In this document: in pieces, positions 42,247 to 52,790 of the stretch | Layout of the letters: every line of letters starts with the position of its first letter | Position numbering within the stretch: the stretch's first letter is position 1 | Position numbers and translations under genes: made by a program | Notes under the pieces: generated by a model | Databases searched by the model: none | The model's input: only the letters and a program-made list of their open reading frames with translations | Told to the model about the DNA's origin: nothing | DNA from: Aquimonas sp046318115 | GTDB lineage: Bacteria > Pseudomonadota > Gammaproteobacteria > Xanthomonadales > Xanthomonadaceae | DNA: 64,000 nucleotides | Assembly (NCBI GenBank): GCA_046318115.1 | Contig: JBKCVA010000063.1 | Location: 24,025-88,024 of the forward strand | Direction of reading: 5' to 3'

Positions 42247-44796
42247 ATGCTGAGCTCCAGCTTTCCGGCCGTCGATGCCGGCCACAGCGTGCGGCTGTCG
42301 CAGCGGGCCCTGCCGAGGCGCGTGCGCCAACTGCTGGAAGGCGTGCTGAAGTTCGGCTCCGACGAGCTCGAGCGCGGCCTCAAGCTCACCCTCGATGAAA
42401 CCGAGCAGCAGCTGTTCAAGCTCGCCGATCAAGCCCGCAGCGGCGACATCCAGGCCTCCTGCTTCGAGGCGCTGCGTGAGATCAAGCGCGGTCGTGCCGA
42501 CGTCGTCCCGCGCTTCCTCATTGCCTTGGAAGGTGCTCTGGCGACCCTGAAGGACCCGCCTGAGAGCAGTCCGCTGGCCAGCAACGACGCCCGCTTGGCC
42601 TTCGGCGAGCTCAGCCTGGTGGCGGATGTCGAGCTCGAGCAGAACATGCTGCTGGGCGAGATCGCCAGCCGTGCCGAGGTGCGCCACAGCCTGCCCCTGT
42701 TCCTGCTGGGTCAGCGTTTCGGCGTGGTGGCCGGACGCCCTGCCTTCGAGGCGGAACGGCTGCCGGTGGGCCCGCGCGCGCTCTGCGCGTTCCTGCGCAC
42801 CGCGGTGGCCACCCTCGACCTGAACAACGAATACCGGCTGTTGATCTATCGGCAGTTCGAGCGACAGGTCATGGGCCTGATCGGCTCGCTGTACGAGGCG
42901 CTCAACAGCTTCCTCGCCCGTGAGCGCGTGCTGCCGCATCTCAGCTTCGCGCCCAACCGCAAGGCGCCCGCGGCACGCAGCGCCAGCGACGCGGCAGCCA
43001 AGCCGCCCGAAGCCAAGCCGTACGAGCCGCGCCCTGCCGACGCCAAGCCCGCCGAGGCGCGTGCCGCCGAGGGCCGCGGCGCCGCCTTCGCGCGGCCGGG
43101 CTCAGCGATGCCGCCGACCTCAGCCTCCCCGGCCCCGCGGACTTCCGCCGCCGAGGCAGGCTTCAATCCCGAGACCGTGCCCTACCGCGACCCGGAGGAG
43201 CCCGCTCTTGGCGCCGGTTTCGGTCCTGCGCCCGCTCAGGCTTACAGCGGTCCCCGGCCCTACACCGCCTGGCCGGGTACGGCCAGCCCGGAACCCGTCG
43301 ACCCGGCGGGCGCCGGCGCGGCGGATGGCGCTGCCGACGGCCGCATGTTCGACATGCTTCGCGAGCTTCTGGCGGGCCGCCGCGCCCTGTTGGGTAAGCT
43401 GGGCGGGGCCCAGGCCAAGCCGCCGCCGAACGCCCATGTCGCTACCCGCGACGACGTGCAGGCTGTGCTGGCGCTGTTGCAGACCCGCGAGCCCGCGCCG
43501 GTGCTGGTGGACGGCAAGCCGGCGCCGCGCTCGCTTTCCCACCTCAAGCAGGACCTGCTGGCGCAGCTGCGCCAGGTGACGCCGCCCGGCATGAGCCCGA
43601 CTCTGGGCGCCGAGGAGTCGGACACCATCGAACTGATGAACCTGCTCTACGAGCACATCCTGCGTGACATCAAGCAGTCGAGTCCGGCCGCAAGCCTGTT
43701 GACCAAGCTGCAGGTGCCGATGCTGCGGGTGGCGCTCGCCGACAAGGGGTTCTTCACCCGCCGGCAGCATCCCGCGCGGCAGATGCTGAATGTGGTCGCG
43801 GAGACCGGCACCAGCTGGCTTCTCGATGCCGACGAGGCCGATCGCGCCCTGCTCGAGAAGATCAACGTCGTTGTCGAGCGGGCCACCCAGGACTACATGG
43901 GCGACTCGGCGGTCTTCGAAAGCCTGGTCGGTGATCTGCAGCAGCAGATGCAGACCCTGGCGCGCAAGGCCGAGGTCGCCGAGCGCCGCCATGTCGAGGC
44001 CGCGCGCGGCAAGGAAAAGCTCGAACTCGCGCGGATCCGCGCGGAGCAGGCGATCAGCGACCGCCTGGCGGGCAAGCGCGTACCGCGCTTCCTCGCGACC
44101 CTGCTGCAGCAGGCGTGGACCGACGTGCTGGCGCTGTCGCTGCTGCGTGGCGGCGAGGAGTCGCCCCTGTACCAGCAGCAGCTCGACATCGCCGAGCAGC
44201 TGATCCAGATCGGTGGTGGCCAGTCGGCGCCGCCGGCCGTACTGAACCAACTGCGCGAGGACATCGAGCGGGCCTTGATCAAGGTCGGCTACCACGATGC
44301 CGATGCCGCGGCGATCACCTCTCGCCTGCTGGCCAGCGAGGACGAGCCCGAGCCCCAGGGTGAAGGCAACACACGCACCGAGCTGGCGATGAAGCTGAAG
44401 TCGCGGGTGCGCTTGGGCCAGAGCGCCGACAGCAGCGAGCCGACGACGTCCGCCAGCCCCGCCGCCGCTCCGCTCAGCGAAGGTGAGCGCGCGCAGTTCG
44501 ATCGCATTCGTCATCTGCCCTTCGGCACCTGGTTCGAATTCCCCAACCCGGAGGGCGGCACGCTGCGCCGGCGCATGTCGTGGTTCAGCACGGTCACCGG
44601 CAATGCGCTGTTCGTGAACCATCGTGGCCAGCGCGCCGCTGAACACAGCCTTGAGTGGCTCGCCCGCGAGATGGATGCGGGTCGGGTCAAGGTGGTGATG
44701 GCCGAGGAGGGCACGGTCATCGATCGCGCGTGGCAGTCGATCATGGGGGCCCTGCGCAACTTCGCCCAGCGTGCCCCGGCAGGAGCCGCGTCATGA
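42247..44796 (+). CDS. DUF1631 family protein
   Basis: An 849-residue cytoplasmic protein of the DUF1631 family, function unknown. The N-terminal part (about 1-240) and the C-terminal part (about 370-849) are helical and conserved-looking (ISQ-type helices such as DELERGLKLTLDETEQQLF and SDTIELMNLLYEHILRDIK), separated by a Pro/Ala-rich linker of about 120 residues. The last 90 residues (FGTWFEFPNPEGGTLRRRMS, then FVNHRGQRAAEHSLEWLA) look like a small beta-barrel, as often at the end of this family. It overlaps the following PilZ gene by 4 bp, which suggests a link with cyclic di-GMP. Confidence 0.85.
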   Translation: MLSSSFPAVDAGHSVRLSQRALPRRVRQLLEGVLKFGSDELERGLKLTLDETEQQLFKLADQARSGDIQASCFEALREIKRGRADVVPRFLIALEGALATLKDPPESSPLASNDARLAFGELSLVADVELEQNMLLGEIASRAEVRHSLPLFLLGQRFGVVAGRPAFEAERLPVGPRALCAFLRTAVATLDLNNEYRLLIYRQFERQVMGLIGSLYEALNSFLARERVLPHLSFAPNRKAPAARSASDAAAKPPEAKPYEPRPADAKPAEARAAEGRGAAFARPGSAMPPTSASPAPRTSAAEAGFNPETVPYRDPEEPALGAGFGPAPAQAYSGPRPYTAWPGTASPEPVDPAGAGAADGAADGRMFDMLRELLAGRRALLGKLGGAQAKPPPNAHVATRDDVQAVLALLQTREPAPVLVDGKPAPRSLSHLKQDLLAQLRQVTPPGMSPTLGAEESDTIELMNLLYEHILRDIKQSSPAASLLTKLQVPMLRVALADKGFFTRRQHPARQMLNVVAETGTSWLLDADEADRALLEKINVVVERATQDYMGDSAVFESLVGDLQQQMQTLARKAEVAERRHVEAARGKEKLELARIRAEQAISDRLAGKRVPRFLATLLQQAWTDVLALSLLRGGEESPLYQQQLDIAEQLIQIGGGQSAPPAVLNQLREDIERALIKVGYHDADAAAITSRLLASEDEPEPQGEGNTRTELAMKLKSRVRLGQSADSSEPTTSASPAAAPLSEGERAQFDRIRHLPFGTWFEFPNPEGGTLRRRMSWFSTVTGNALFVNHRGQRAAEHSLEWLAREMDAGRVKVVMAEEGTVIDRAWQSIMGALRNFAQRAPAGAAS

Positions 44797-45140
44797 ACGA
44801 GTCCCGTCGCGCCAAGCGCAAGCAGGCCCACGAGGCCATCGAAGTCTTCGACACCATGACCGAACTCAGCGTCGGCCGGATCGGCAACCTCTCGGAGACC
44901 GGGATGATGCTGATGGCCTCCGCCCCGCTGGTGGAGGACGCGCTGTACCAGCTGCGCTTCACCTTGGGCGGAACCTCGCTGAAGTCGCGCACGCTGGAGA
45001 TCGGCGTGCACCAGCTGTGGTCCGAGCCCAGCCACGTGCCGGGCCAGTACTGGTCCGGCTTCCGCTTCATCGACATCGGCCCCGAGGACGCCAGCCACCT
45101 GCACGCCTGGGTCGAAGCCCCGGGCTCGCACTACGACTGA
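44793..45140 (+). CDS. PilZ-domain protein
   Basis: A 115-residue single-domain PilZ protein, the usual cyclic di-GMP receptor. The binding motifs are visible: R-R-A-K-R near the N-terminus (RxxxR form) and NLSETGMML (the D/N-x-S-x-x-G motif). AGGAG precedes the ATG, which overlaps the DUF1631 stop (ATGA). It lies next to, and converges with, a GGDEF-EAL gene. Confidence 0.88.
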   Translation: MNESRRAKRKQAHEAIEVFDTMTELSVGRIGNLSETGMMLMASAPLVEDALYQLRFTLGGTSLKSRTLEIGVHQLWSEPSHVPGQYWSGFRFIDIGPEDASHLHAWVEAPGSHYD

Positions 45141-45192
45141 TCCCGGCGTCGACGCGGATCCTGCCAGCGTTTAGCGCTGGCGCCGTGGCCCG

Positions 45193-47835
45193 TCAGCCAG
45201 CCGGCGTCTCGCGACGCGGCGCGTCCTCCAGCGACTGCGGTCGATGCAGGGCGTAGCCCTGCGCGTAGTCGACCCCAAGCCCGCGCAGGATGCCGGCGAT
45301 GCTCATGTTCTCGACGAACTCGGCAACCACCTTGACCTGGGCCTGATGGCAGATGCCGGTCAGGGCCTGCACGATCGACAGGCTCATGGGGTCGCTCTCG
45401 ATGTCGCGGATGAAGCTGCCGTCGATCTTCACCAGGTCCACCGGCAGCTGTTTCAGGTAGCCGAACGAGGACATCCCCGATCCGAAGTCGTCCAGCGCAA
45501 AGCGGCAGCCCAGGGCGCGCATGCGCTGGATGAAGGTCATTGCGCGTTCCATGTGGGTCAGCGCCGCGGTCTCGGTGACTTCGAAGCACAGCCGCGCCGC
45601 TGGCACGCCGCTCTTGCCGAGCTCGCTGCAGACGAAGTCGGCGAAGCTGTCGTCCTCCAGGGTGTGCGCCGAGAGATTGATGGCCCACAGTGCCGCCTCG
45701 GGCGCGCGCCCACGGCGCATCGCCGCCAGCGCGTTCTGCAGTACCCAGCGGTCGATCGAGGGCATCAGCGCGTAGCGCTCGGCGGCCGGGATGAATTCGG
45801 CCGGTGGCACCAGATGGCCGTGCTCGTCCCGCAGGCGCAGCAGCAATTCCAGATGGCCCTGACCGCCTTCCCCGAGCGGCTCGATGCGCTGGTAGTGCAG
45901 CTCGAAGCGGTTCTCGGCGAGCGCCTGCTTGAGACGGTTGATCCAGGCCATCTCGTCGCGGCGGCGGCGCGCCTCGATGTCGTCCGAGGCGGTCAGATGC
46001 ACGCGATTGCGACCTTGCTCCTTGGCCATGTAGCAGGCGGTATCGGCCAGCGCCAGCAGTTCGCGGGTGTCGCGCGAGCTGGCCTGATCGAGCAGGACCA
46101 CGCCGATGCTCACGGTCAGCGAATGCTGCTTGCCCTCGAACACGAAGCGATGGCCGCGCACCGTCTGCCGGATGCTCTCGGCCACCGCCAGCGCGTGATG
46201 CCGGTTGGCGCCACGCAGCAGCAGGCCGAACTCGTCGCCGCCGAGCCGTGCCAGCACGTCGGTCGATTCGACGCAGGCCAGCAGCAGGCTGGCCAGCTCG
46301 CTGACCATGCGGTCGCCGGCGTCGTGCCCGGCCGTATCGTTGATCAGCTTGAACTGGTCGAGATCGAGGTAGAGCAGCGCCGCCTGGCGGGCCCGGACGG
46401 TGCCGGCCTGGGCGGTCTCGCGCAGGGCCTGCTCGAAGCTGGCGCGATTCAGCAGGCCGGTCAGCGCGTCGTGCGCGGCCTGGTGGCGCAGGCGTTCGGT
46501 CAGGGCATGCGACTCGGTGCTGTCCTGGATCACCACCAGGTGATGCGGCTCGCCTTCGAGCACGATGTCGGTCAGCGAGACCGAGGCCCAGAACCCGCCC
46601 TGATCGGGTCTCAGCACGCGGGCACTGAGGCCCTCGACGCTGGCAGCCTGGCCGGCCTGCAGGCGTGCGCCCAGCTCGCGATCCTCGAACAGGCTCGACA
46701 GCGCGACTTCGGTGGTGGCCCCATCTACTCCCAGCAGTTGGCGCCCGGCGAAGTTCAGGTAGACCACGCGGTCATCGGCGCGGGCCAACAGCACCGCCGC
46801 CGGCAGCAGCTCCGTCAGGGCGCGGAAACGTTCTTCGCTTTCGCGGAAGCGCTGGCTCATCTGCTCCGCGAGGCCGAGCGCGGTCTCGCGCGTGCGGGCG
46901 ACGTTGAAGAACAGCGCGCCGAGCAGCAGGCTCGCGATGATGCCGAAGCCCGCGCTGACCAAAGGGATGACCTGCAGCGACTGGGAGAACGCTGGCAGCG
47001 GCGCGATCTCCAAGCGCCAGCGCCGCCCTGCGAAGTCGATGAAGCGCTCTTCGACGCGCGCGTCGGCCGCCGCCTCGCCACTGCTGTACAGCAGTTCTGG
47101 AGCACTACCGCTGATGTCGAAAACGTGCAGTGCGATGGCTTCATCGGCGTCAGGCAGGACCGGAGCCAGCAGCTCGTTGATCGAGAACGAGGCGGCCGGC
47201 GAGCCGACGAAACGCGCACGGCGCTCGGCGACATCCAGCGGTCGCGGGCCCGGCGAGAAGATCGGCAGACGCAGGATGAAACCTTTCAGGGGCTTGCCGT
47301 CGGCGCCGAGCTGGACAAGGTCGAACACCTCGGAAATGGCCGCATCATCGGTGTCGCGCGCGACTTCCAGCGCACGCAGGTTCGCCGGCTGGGTGGCGAT
47401 ATCGAGCCCGGCCAAGCGCTCGTTGCCCAGCAGCGGTGCGTAGTACTCGGTTGGATAGCGGATCGGCGGACCCGGCTCGTAGCGGGCATAGGCCAGCGAG
47501 CGCAGTGCCGGAAACAGGCGACGCGGCTGCAGGTCCTCATACATGCGCTGGAACTCGTGCGCTTCGACGTTGCCGCTGGCGTTGAACAGGGCCTGCAGCG
47601 AGCGCACCAGCAGCGCGCAGTTCTCGAGCTGGGCGCGCAGCCCGGTCGCGCTGCGTTCGGCGAGCCAACCGAGGCTGGCCTCCTGTTGTGCGCCCAGCAA
47701 GCGCGCATGCTCGCGGACCAGCAGCGCCGTGAGGCCGAGCCCCACCAGCAGGGCGATCAGGCCGGCGACGAGTGGGCGCCGGACGCCGGCGTGTGCCAGG
47801 GGAGGCGTCACTCGGCGTCCCCTCGGGCGCGCCAT
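45193..47835 (-). CDS. CHASE-PAS-GGDEF-EAL cyclic di-GMP turnover protein
   Basis: An 880-residue inner-membrane signalling protein. First membrane helix (LVAGLIALLVGLGLTALLV), periplasmic CHASE sensor (about 45-280), second helix (LVSAGFGIIASLLLGALFF), PAS domain (about 335-445), GGDEF domain with an intact LARLGGDEFGLL active site, and an EAL domain. In the latter the signature reads LELLLRL (Glu-Leu-Leu instead of Glu-Ala-Leu), but the other catalytic landmarks (CFEVTETAAL, LDDFGSGMSSFGYLKQL, KIDGSFI, VVAEFVE, QGYALHRP) are kept, so phosphodiesterase activity is plausible. The ATG at 47835 was chosen; an upstream GTG is the alternative. Divergent from pepQ. Confidence 0.92.
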   Translation of the reverse strand: MARPRGRRVTPPLAHAGVRRPLVAGLIALLVGLGLTALLVREHARLLGAQQEASLGWLAERSATGLRAQLENCALLVRSLQALFNASGNVEAHEFQRMYEDLQPRRLFPALRSLAYARYEPGPPIRYPTEYYAPLLGNERLAGLDIATQPANLRALEVARDTDDAAISEVFDLVQLGADGKPLKGFILRLPIFSPGPRPLDVAERRARFVGSPAASFSINELLAPVLPDADEAIALHVFDISGSAPELLYSSGEAAADARVEERFIDFAGRRWRLEIAPLPAFSQSLQVIPLVSAGFGIIASLLLGALFFNVARTRETALGLAEQMSQRFRESEERFRALTELLPAAVLLARADDRVVYLNFAGRQLLGVDGATTEVALSSLFEDRELGARLQAGQAASVEGLSARVLRPDQGGFWASVSLTDIVLEGEPHHLVVIQDSTESHALTERLRHQAAHDALTGLLNRASFEQALRETAQAGTVRARQAALLYLDLDQFKLINDTAGHDAGDRMVSELASLLLACVESTDVLARLGGDEFGLLLRGANRHHALAVAESIRQTVRGHRFVFEGKQHSLTVSIGVVLLDQASSRDTRELLALADTACYMAKEQGRNRVHLTASDDIEARRRRDEMAWINRLKQALAENRFELHYQRIEPLGEGGQGHLELLLRLRDEHGHLVPPAEFIPAAERYALMPSIDRWVLQNALAAMRRGRAPEAALWAINLSAHTLEDDSFADFVCSELGKSGVPAARLCFEVTETAALTHMERAMTFIQRMRALGCRFALDDFGSGMSSFGYLKQLPVDLVKIDGSFIRDIESDPMSLSIVQALTGICHQAQVKVVAEFVENMSIAGILRGLGVDYAQGYALHRPQSLEDAPRRETPAG

Positions 47836-47882
47836 GGCTGCCGGTATGCTTGGCGCCCCTGCCACTGACGGTCCACGCCACG

Positions 47883-49196
47883 ATGAGTGCCGATCTCGCC
47901 TCCCTGCATCGCGCCCATATCGACACCCTCATGCAGCGAACGGCCGCCGCCCTGGCGCGGGTCGGGCGCGAGCACCTGCTGATCGCCGCTGGCAGCACCC
48001 GCCACGAGTTCCTCGACGATCGGCCCTACCCGTTCCGCGTCAACCCGCACTTCAAGGCCTGGTTGCCCTTGGACGAGCACCCCGACTGCTGGCTGTTGAT
48101 CACTCCGGGGCGCACGCCGCATCTGTTCTATTTCCAGCCGGACGATTTCTGGCACAAGCCGCCGGCGGACCCGGCAGGTTATTGGACTGAGCAGTGCACT
48201 ATATCGATCCTGCGTGACACCGGCGAACTTCCGGCCCTGCTGCCGCCGCCAGCGCGCTGCGCCATCGTCGGTGAGCCCGAGGCGGCCGTCGGTGACTACC
48301 TGCCCGACAACCCCGCGGCCCTGATCGAGTACCTGCACTTCCATCGCGCCTACAAGACGCCCTACGAACTTGAATTGATGCGCATCGCCAGCCAGCGTGC
48401 CGTGCGTGGCCACCGCGCGGCCGAGGCGGCGTTCCGTGCCGGCGCCTCCGAGCACGGCGTGCACCAGGCCTATCTGGCGGCCACGGCGCACAGCGACCTC
48501 GACCTGCCCTACGGCAACATCGTCTGCCTCAACGAGAACGCCGCGATCCTGCACTACCAGCACCGCGAGACCGCCGTGCCGGCCGAGCACCGCTCCCTGC
48601 TGATCGACGCTGGCGCCAGCTGCAGCGGCTACGCCGCCGACATCACCCGCACCTACAGCGCGAATGAGGGCGACTTCGCGGCGCTGCTGGCGGGCGTGGA
48701 TCGCGTCCAACGGGCGCTGGTGGACGGTGTGCGTCCGGGCCGCGACTACCGCGACCTGCATCTGGACTGCCACCGTCAGCTCGGCGCCTTGCTGATCGAG
48801 GCCGGGGTGATCCGCTGCAGCCTCGACGAGGCGCTGGCGCTGGGGCTGACCTCGACCTTTTTCCCGCACGGCCTGGGCCATCTGATCGGACTGCAGGTGC
48901 ATGACGTTGCCGGTTTCGCCGCCAGCGAGGACGGCGGCCACATCGAGCGCCCCGAAGGCCACCCCTTCCTGCGCCTGACCCGGGTACTGGGCCCCGGCAT
49001 GGCGGTCACCATCGAGCCTGGTCTGTACTTCATCGAGAGCCTGCTGGCCAGGCTGCGGGCGGCTGACACAGGGCGTCACATTGATTGGACGCGGGTGGAC
49101 GCCTTGGCGCCCTACGGCGGCATCCGCATCGAGGACGACGTGGTCTGCACCGAGGACACGCCGGAGAACCTCAGCCGCGACGCTTTCGCGGCCTGA
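47883..49196 (+). CDS. pepQ: Xaa-Pro dipeptidase
   Basis: Metallopeptidase of 437 residues that splits dipeptides ending in proline. The N-terminal domain (creatinase-like) is followed by the pita-bread domain with its metal ligands: two Asp in LLIDAGASCSGYAADITRTY, His in FPHGLGHLIGLQVHD, Glu in VTIEPGLYF and Glu in GGIRIEDDV. Start at the ATG at 47883, just inside the promoter gap shared with the GGDEF-EAL gene. Confidence 0.95.
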   Translation: MSADLASLHRAHIDTLMQRTAAALARVGREHLLIAAGSTRHEFLDDRPYPFRVNPHFKAWLPLDEHPDCWLLITPGRTPHLFYFQPDDFWHKPPADPAGYWTEQCTISILRDTGELPALLPPPARCAIVGEPEAAVGDYLPDNPAALIEYLHFHRAYKTPYELELMRIASQRAVRGHRAAEAAFRAGASEHGVHQAYLAATAHSDLDLPYGNIVCLNENAAILHYQHRETAVPAEHRSLLIDAGASCSGYAADITRTYSANEGDFAALLAGVDRVQRALVDGVRPGRDYRDLHLDCHRQLGALLIEAGVIRCSLDEALALGLTSTFFPHGLGHLIGLQVHDVAGFAASEDGGHIERPEGHPFLRLTRVLGPGMAVTIEPGLYFIESLLARLRAADTGRHIDWTRVDALAPYGGIRIEDDVVCTEDTPENLSRDAFAA

Positions 49197-49382
49197 AGCC
49201 GGCCGCGCGGCGCGAGACCTGGGCAGAGCGACTTCACATCGATGAAGGTGGGGGGCGCTGGGCATGCGCCTGTGCAAGCAAGTCACAGGCCAGCGACAAG
49301 TGTGATGAACTCGGCTCACCCTGGCGGCCGCAGCCTCGCCTGCTGCATTGCCGCGTCGGCGGGCTTCCCAGCGCCCCGGTTT

Positions 49383-49399
49383 TGCACCACGATGGCGCA
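49383..49399. promoter_or_regulatory. NtrC binding site upstream of ntrB
   Basis: TGCACCACGATGGCGCA, a 17-bp inverted repeat matching the classic NtrC site (TGCACCA, 3 bp, TGGTGCA) at all but one position. It ends 20 bp before the ntrB start, where an NtrC-type protein would repress its own operon, as in the E. coli glnL promoter. Binding is inferred. Confidence 0.75.
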
Positions 49400-49419
49400 A
49401 ATCGCGCCTCGGATCCGCC

Positions 49420-50470
49420 ATGCTCAGCCGCTTCGCGCCCTTCCAGAGGTTGGCCACCCCGCTGCTGCTGATCGACGCATCGCAGCACATCCGTGAGCTC
49501 AATCCGGCCTGCTCCGCCTGGCTGGGCCTGTCGCGCCGGCGTCTGCTGGACCAGCCCCTGACCCTGATCGACGGCGGCGACGGCGAGCTGCTTGCGGCCA
49601 CTGCCGAGGTGCTGCAGCAGCAGACCTCGCTGCGCGGCCGACACCTGCGCTTGAAGCGCGAGGGCGATGAGCGCTTCGCCGAGGTCTACCTCACCCCCTT
49701 CGAGCCCGCGCCCGAGCTGCCCGAGGGCGGCCTGCTGATCGAGTTCCACCCGGCGGATGCTTTTCCCGGCGCCGACCCGAGTGTGCTGCCGGCGGCTCTG
49801 CATGCTGCGCTCAAGGGCCTGGCCCACGAAGTGCGCAACCCTCTGGCCGGCCTGAAGGGGGCCGCCCAGCTGCTCGGCCGGCGTATCGAGGACGCCGACA
49901 GCCGCCGCTACGTGGAGGTCATCCTGACCGAGACGGCACGTCTCACCGACCTGGTCGAACGCCTGCTGACGCCGACCGCGCCGCGTGAGCTGGTCGCCAC
50001 CAACGTCCACTCGGTGTTGGAGCGCGTGCGCCTGCTCGCCGAGGCCGAGGCGGGCTGGTCGGTGCAGCTGCTGCGCGATTACGACCCCAGCCTGCCCGAG
50101 CTGCCGGCCGACGCCGACCGGCTGGCGCAGGCGCTGTGGAACCTCGTTCGCAATGCCCTGCAGAGCGGCGCCTCGATCGTGCGCCTGCGCTCACGCGCCG
50201 AGCACGGCGTGCTGATCGGCGAATCGCGCTACCGGCTCGCGCTGAAGCTCGAAGTCGAAGACAACGGCCGTGGCGTGCCGGAGTCTTTGGCCGAACGCAT
50301 CTTCCTGCCCTTGGTGTCGGGCCGGCCGGAAGGCTCGGGGCTCGGCCTCGCGCTGGCCCAGCAGGTCGCGCGCGAGCACGGCGGCGCGCTCAGCTTCCGC
50401 TCGCGTCCGGGGCACACGGTCTTCTCCCTGCTGCTGCCGGTGCGCGATGAGCACCGCGAGGATCTGCACC

Positions 50471-50481
<11 letters not shown>
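49420..50481 (+). CDS. ntrB: nitrogen regulation sensor histidine kinase NtrB
   Basis: Cytoplasmic kinase/phosphatase of NtrC, controlled by PII; 353 residues. N-terminal PAS domain (TPLLLIDASQHIRELNPACS), phospho-acceptor His136 in LAHEVRNPLAGLKGAAQLL, and the HATPase core (NLVRNALQSGAS, EVEDNGRGVPESLAERIFLP, GSGLGLALAQQVAREHGG). It overlaps ntrC by 11 bp. A consensus NtrC site lies just upstream; glnA is not in the window. Confidence 0.95.
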
Positions 50482-51874
<1,393 letters not shown>

Positions 51875-51902
51875 GCGCGCCGACCGCAGCGACCGCAGGC
51901 CC

Positions 51903-52682
51903 TCAGCGCGCGGGCTTCGCCACCGACGCCTTGAGCGCAGCGGCCAGCGAAAACACCCACGGACGCATGGCCACGGCCACGCCCATGCTGCGCTTGCGCG
52001 ACTCCGGCAGCCCGGCGTCCAGCTCGGCGAGTTCGGCGACCTCCAGCGCAAGCCGCTCCAGCTTGCGGCGGAGGACCTGGATCGAGGCCTCGCTCAGTTC
52101 GCGTGCCTCGAAGCGCAGCAGCGAACGTTCGCCGCCGAAGCGGTCGAGCATGAACTCCTGCAGCACCTGCGCGCCGTAGCGGCGGCGCACGGGCCCGTGG
52201 CTGCGCCAGCGGAAGTCGCGCGGCACGCGCAAGCGCACGCGGTCGCGCGGCTGCAGCTCGATCAGGCCGAGGCGGTCGAGCCGCGCCAGCAGCAGGGTCC
52301 GTTCACTGCCGTCGATGCCGAACTCGCGTCCCAGGGCCGCCGCCGTCCAGCCTGAGCACAGCAGATGGAACAGCAGCAGCAGGCGCGGCTCTTCGGCCAG
52401 CGCGCGCTCCTGCGCCAGGCTCAGCTCACGCGCCTCCTCTGCGCGCGTGTGGCTGCCGCGCGCCAACTCGGACAGCTCGACGCCGAGCACGTCGCAGATC
52501 TGCAGCACCTGCTGCAGCGAGAAGCGTCCCTGCGAGAACAGTCGCTTGATGCTGGCCTCGGTCAGACCGAGCCGCGGGGCGAGCCGGGCGTAGGTGATGC
52601 CCTCACGGCGCAGGGCGCGCTTGAGCGCGTCGATCAGCGGGCGCGGATTGCAGGGCGCAGCTTCGGCACGCGTGGAAGTCAT
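51903..52682 (-). CDS. XRE-family regulator with long C-terminal domain (copy 2)
   Basis: A 259-residue homologue of the protein at 30257. HTH region (about residues 16-73: TYARLAPRLGLTEASIKRLF, then LQICDVLGVELSELA), winged-helix-like stretch (RTLLLARLDRLGLIELQP, where both copies share LDRLGxIELQP) and helical C-terminus. AAGGTG lies 9 nt before the ATG at 52682, which decides the start. It diverges from the FAD oxidase gene across a gap with an 11-bp palindrome. Confidence 0.82.
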   Translation of the reverse strand: MTSTRAEAAPCNPRPLIDALKRALRREGITYARLAPRLGLTEASIKRLFSQGRFSLQQVLQICDVLGVELSELARGSHTRAEEARELSLAQERALAEEPRLLLLFHLLCSGWTAAALGREFGIDGSERTLLLARLDRLGLIELQPRDRVRLRVPRDFRWRSHGPVRRRYGAQVLQEFMLDRFGGERSLLRFEARELSEASIQVLRRKLERLALEVAELAELDAGLPESRKRSMGVAVAMRPWVFSLAAALKASVAKPAR

Positions 52683-52702
52683 GTCAGCAAACACCTTGGG
52701 TC

Positions 52703-52713
52703 GCGTCAGACGC
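52703..52713. promoter_or_regulatory. 11-bp perfect palindrome, candidate operator
   Basis: GCGTCAGACGC in the gap between the XRE gene and the oxidase gene, 21 bp from the regulator start. Unlike the sequence at 30218, so the two paralogues may recognise different sites. Confidence 0.45.
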
Positions 52714-52790
52714 TACTTTGCCAACAGGACTTGCCTGGAGCTACCGCTGCGCAGGAGCGTCGCCAGCGGACCCTTCGCCGAGCCAATCCC

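Noticed and set aside
45244..47868. Long plus-strand open frame opposite the GGDEF-EAL gene
   Set aside because: Shadow of the minus-strand gene, which has clear domains; no motifs of its own.
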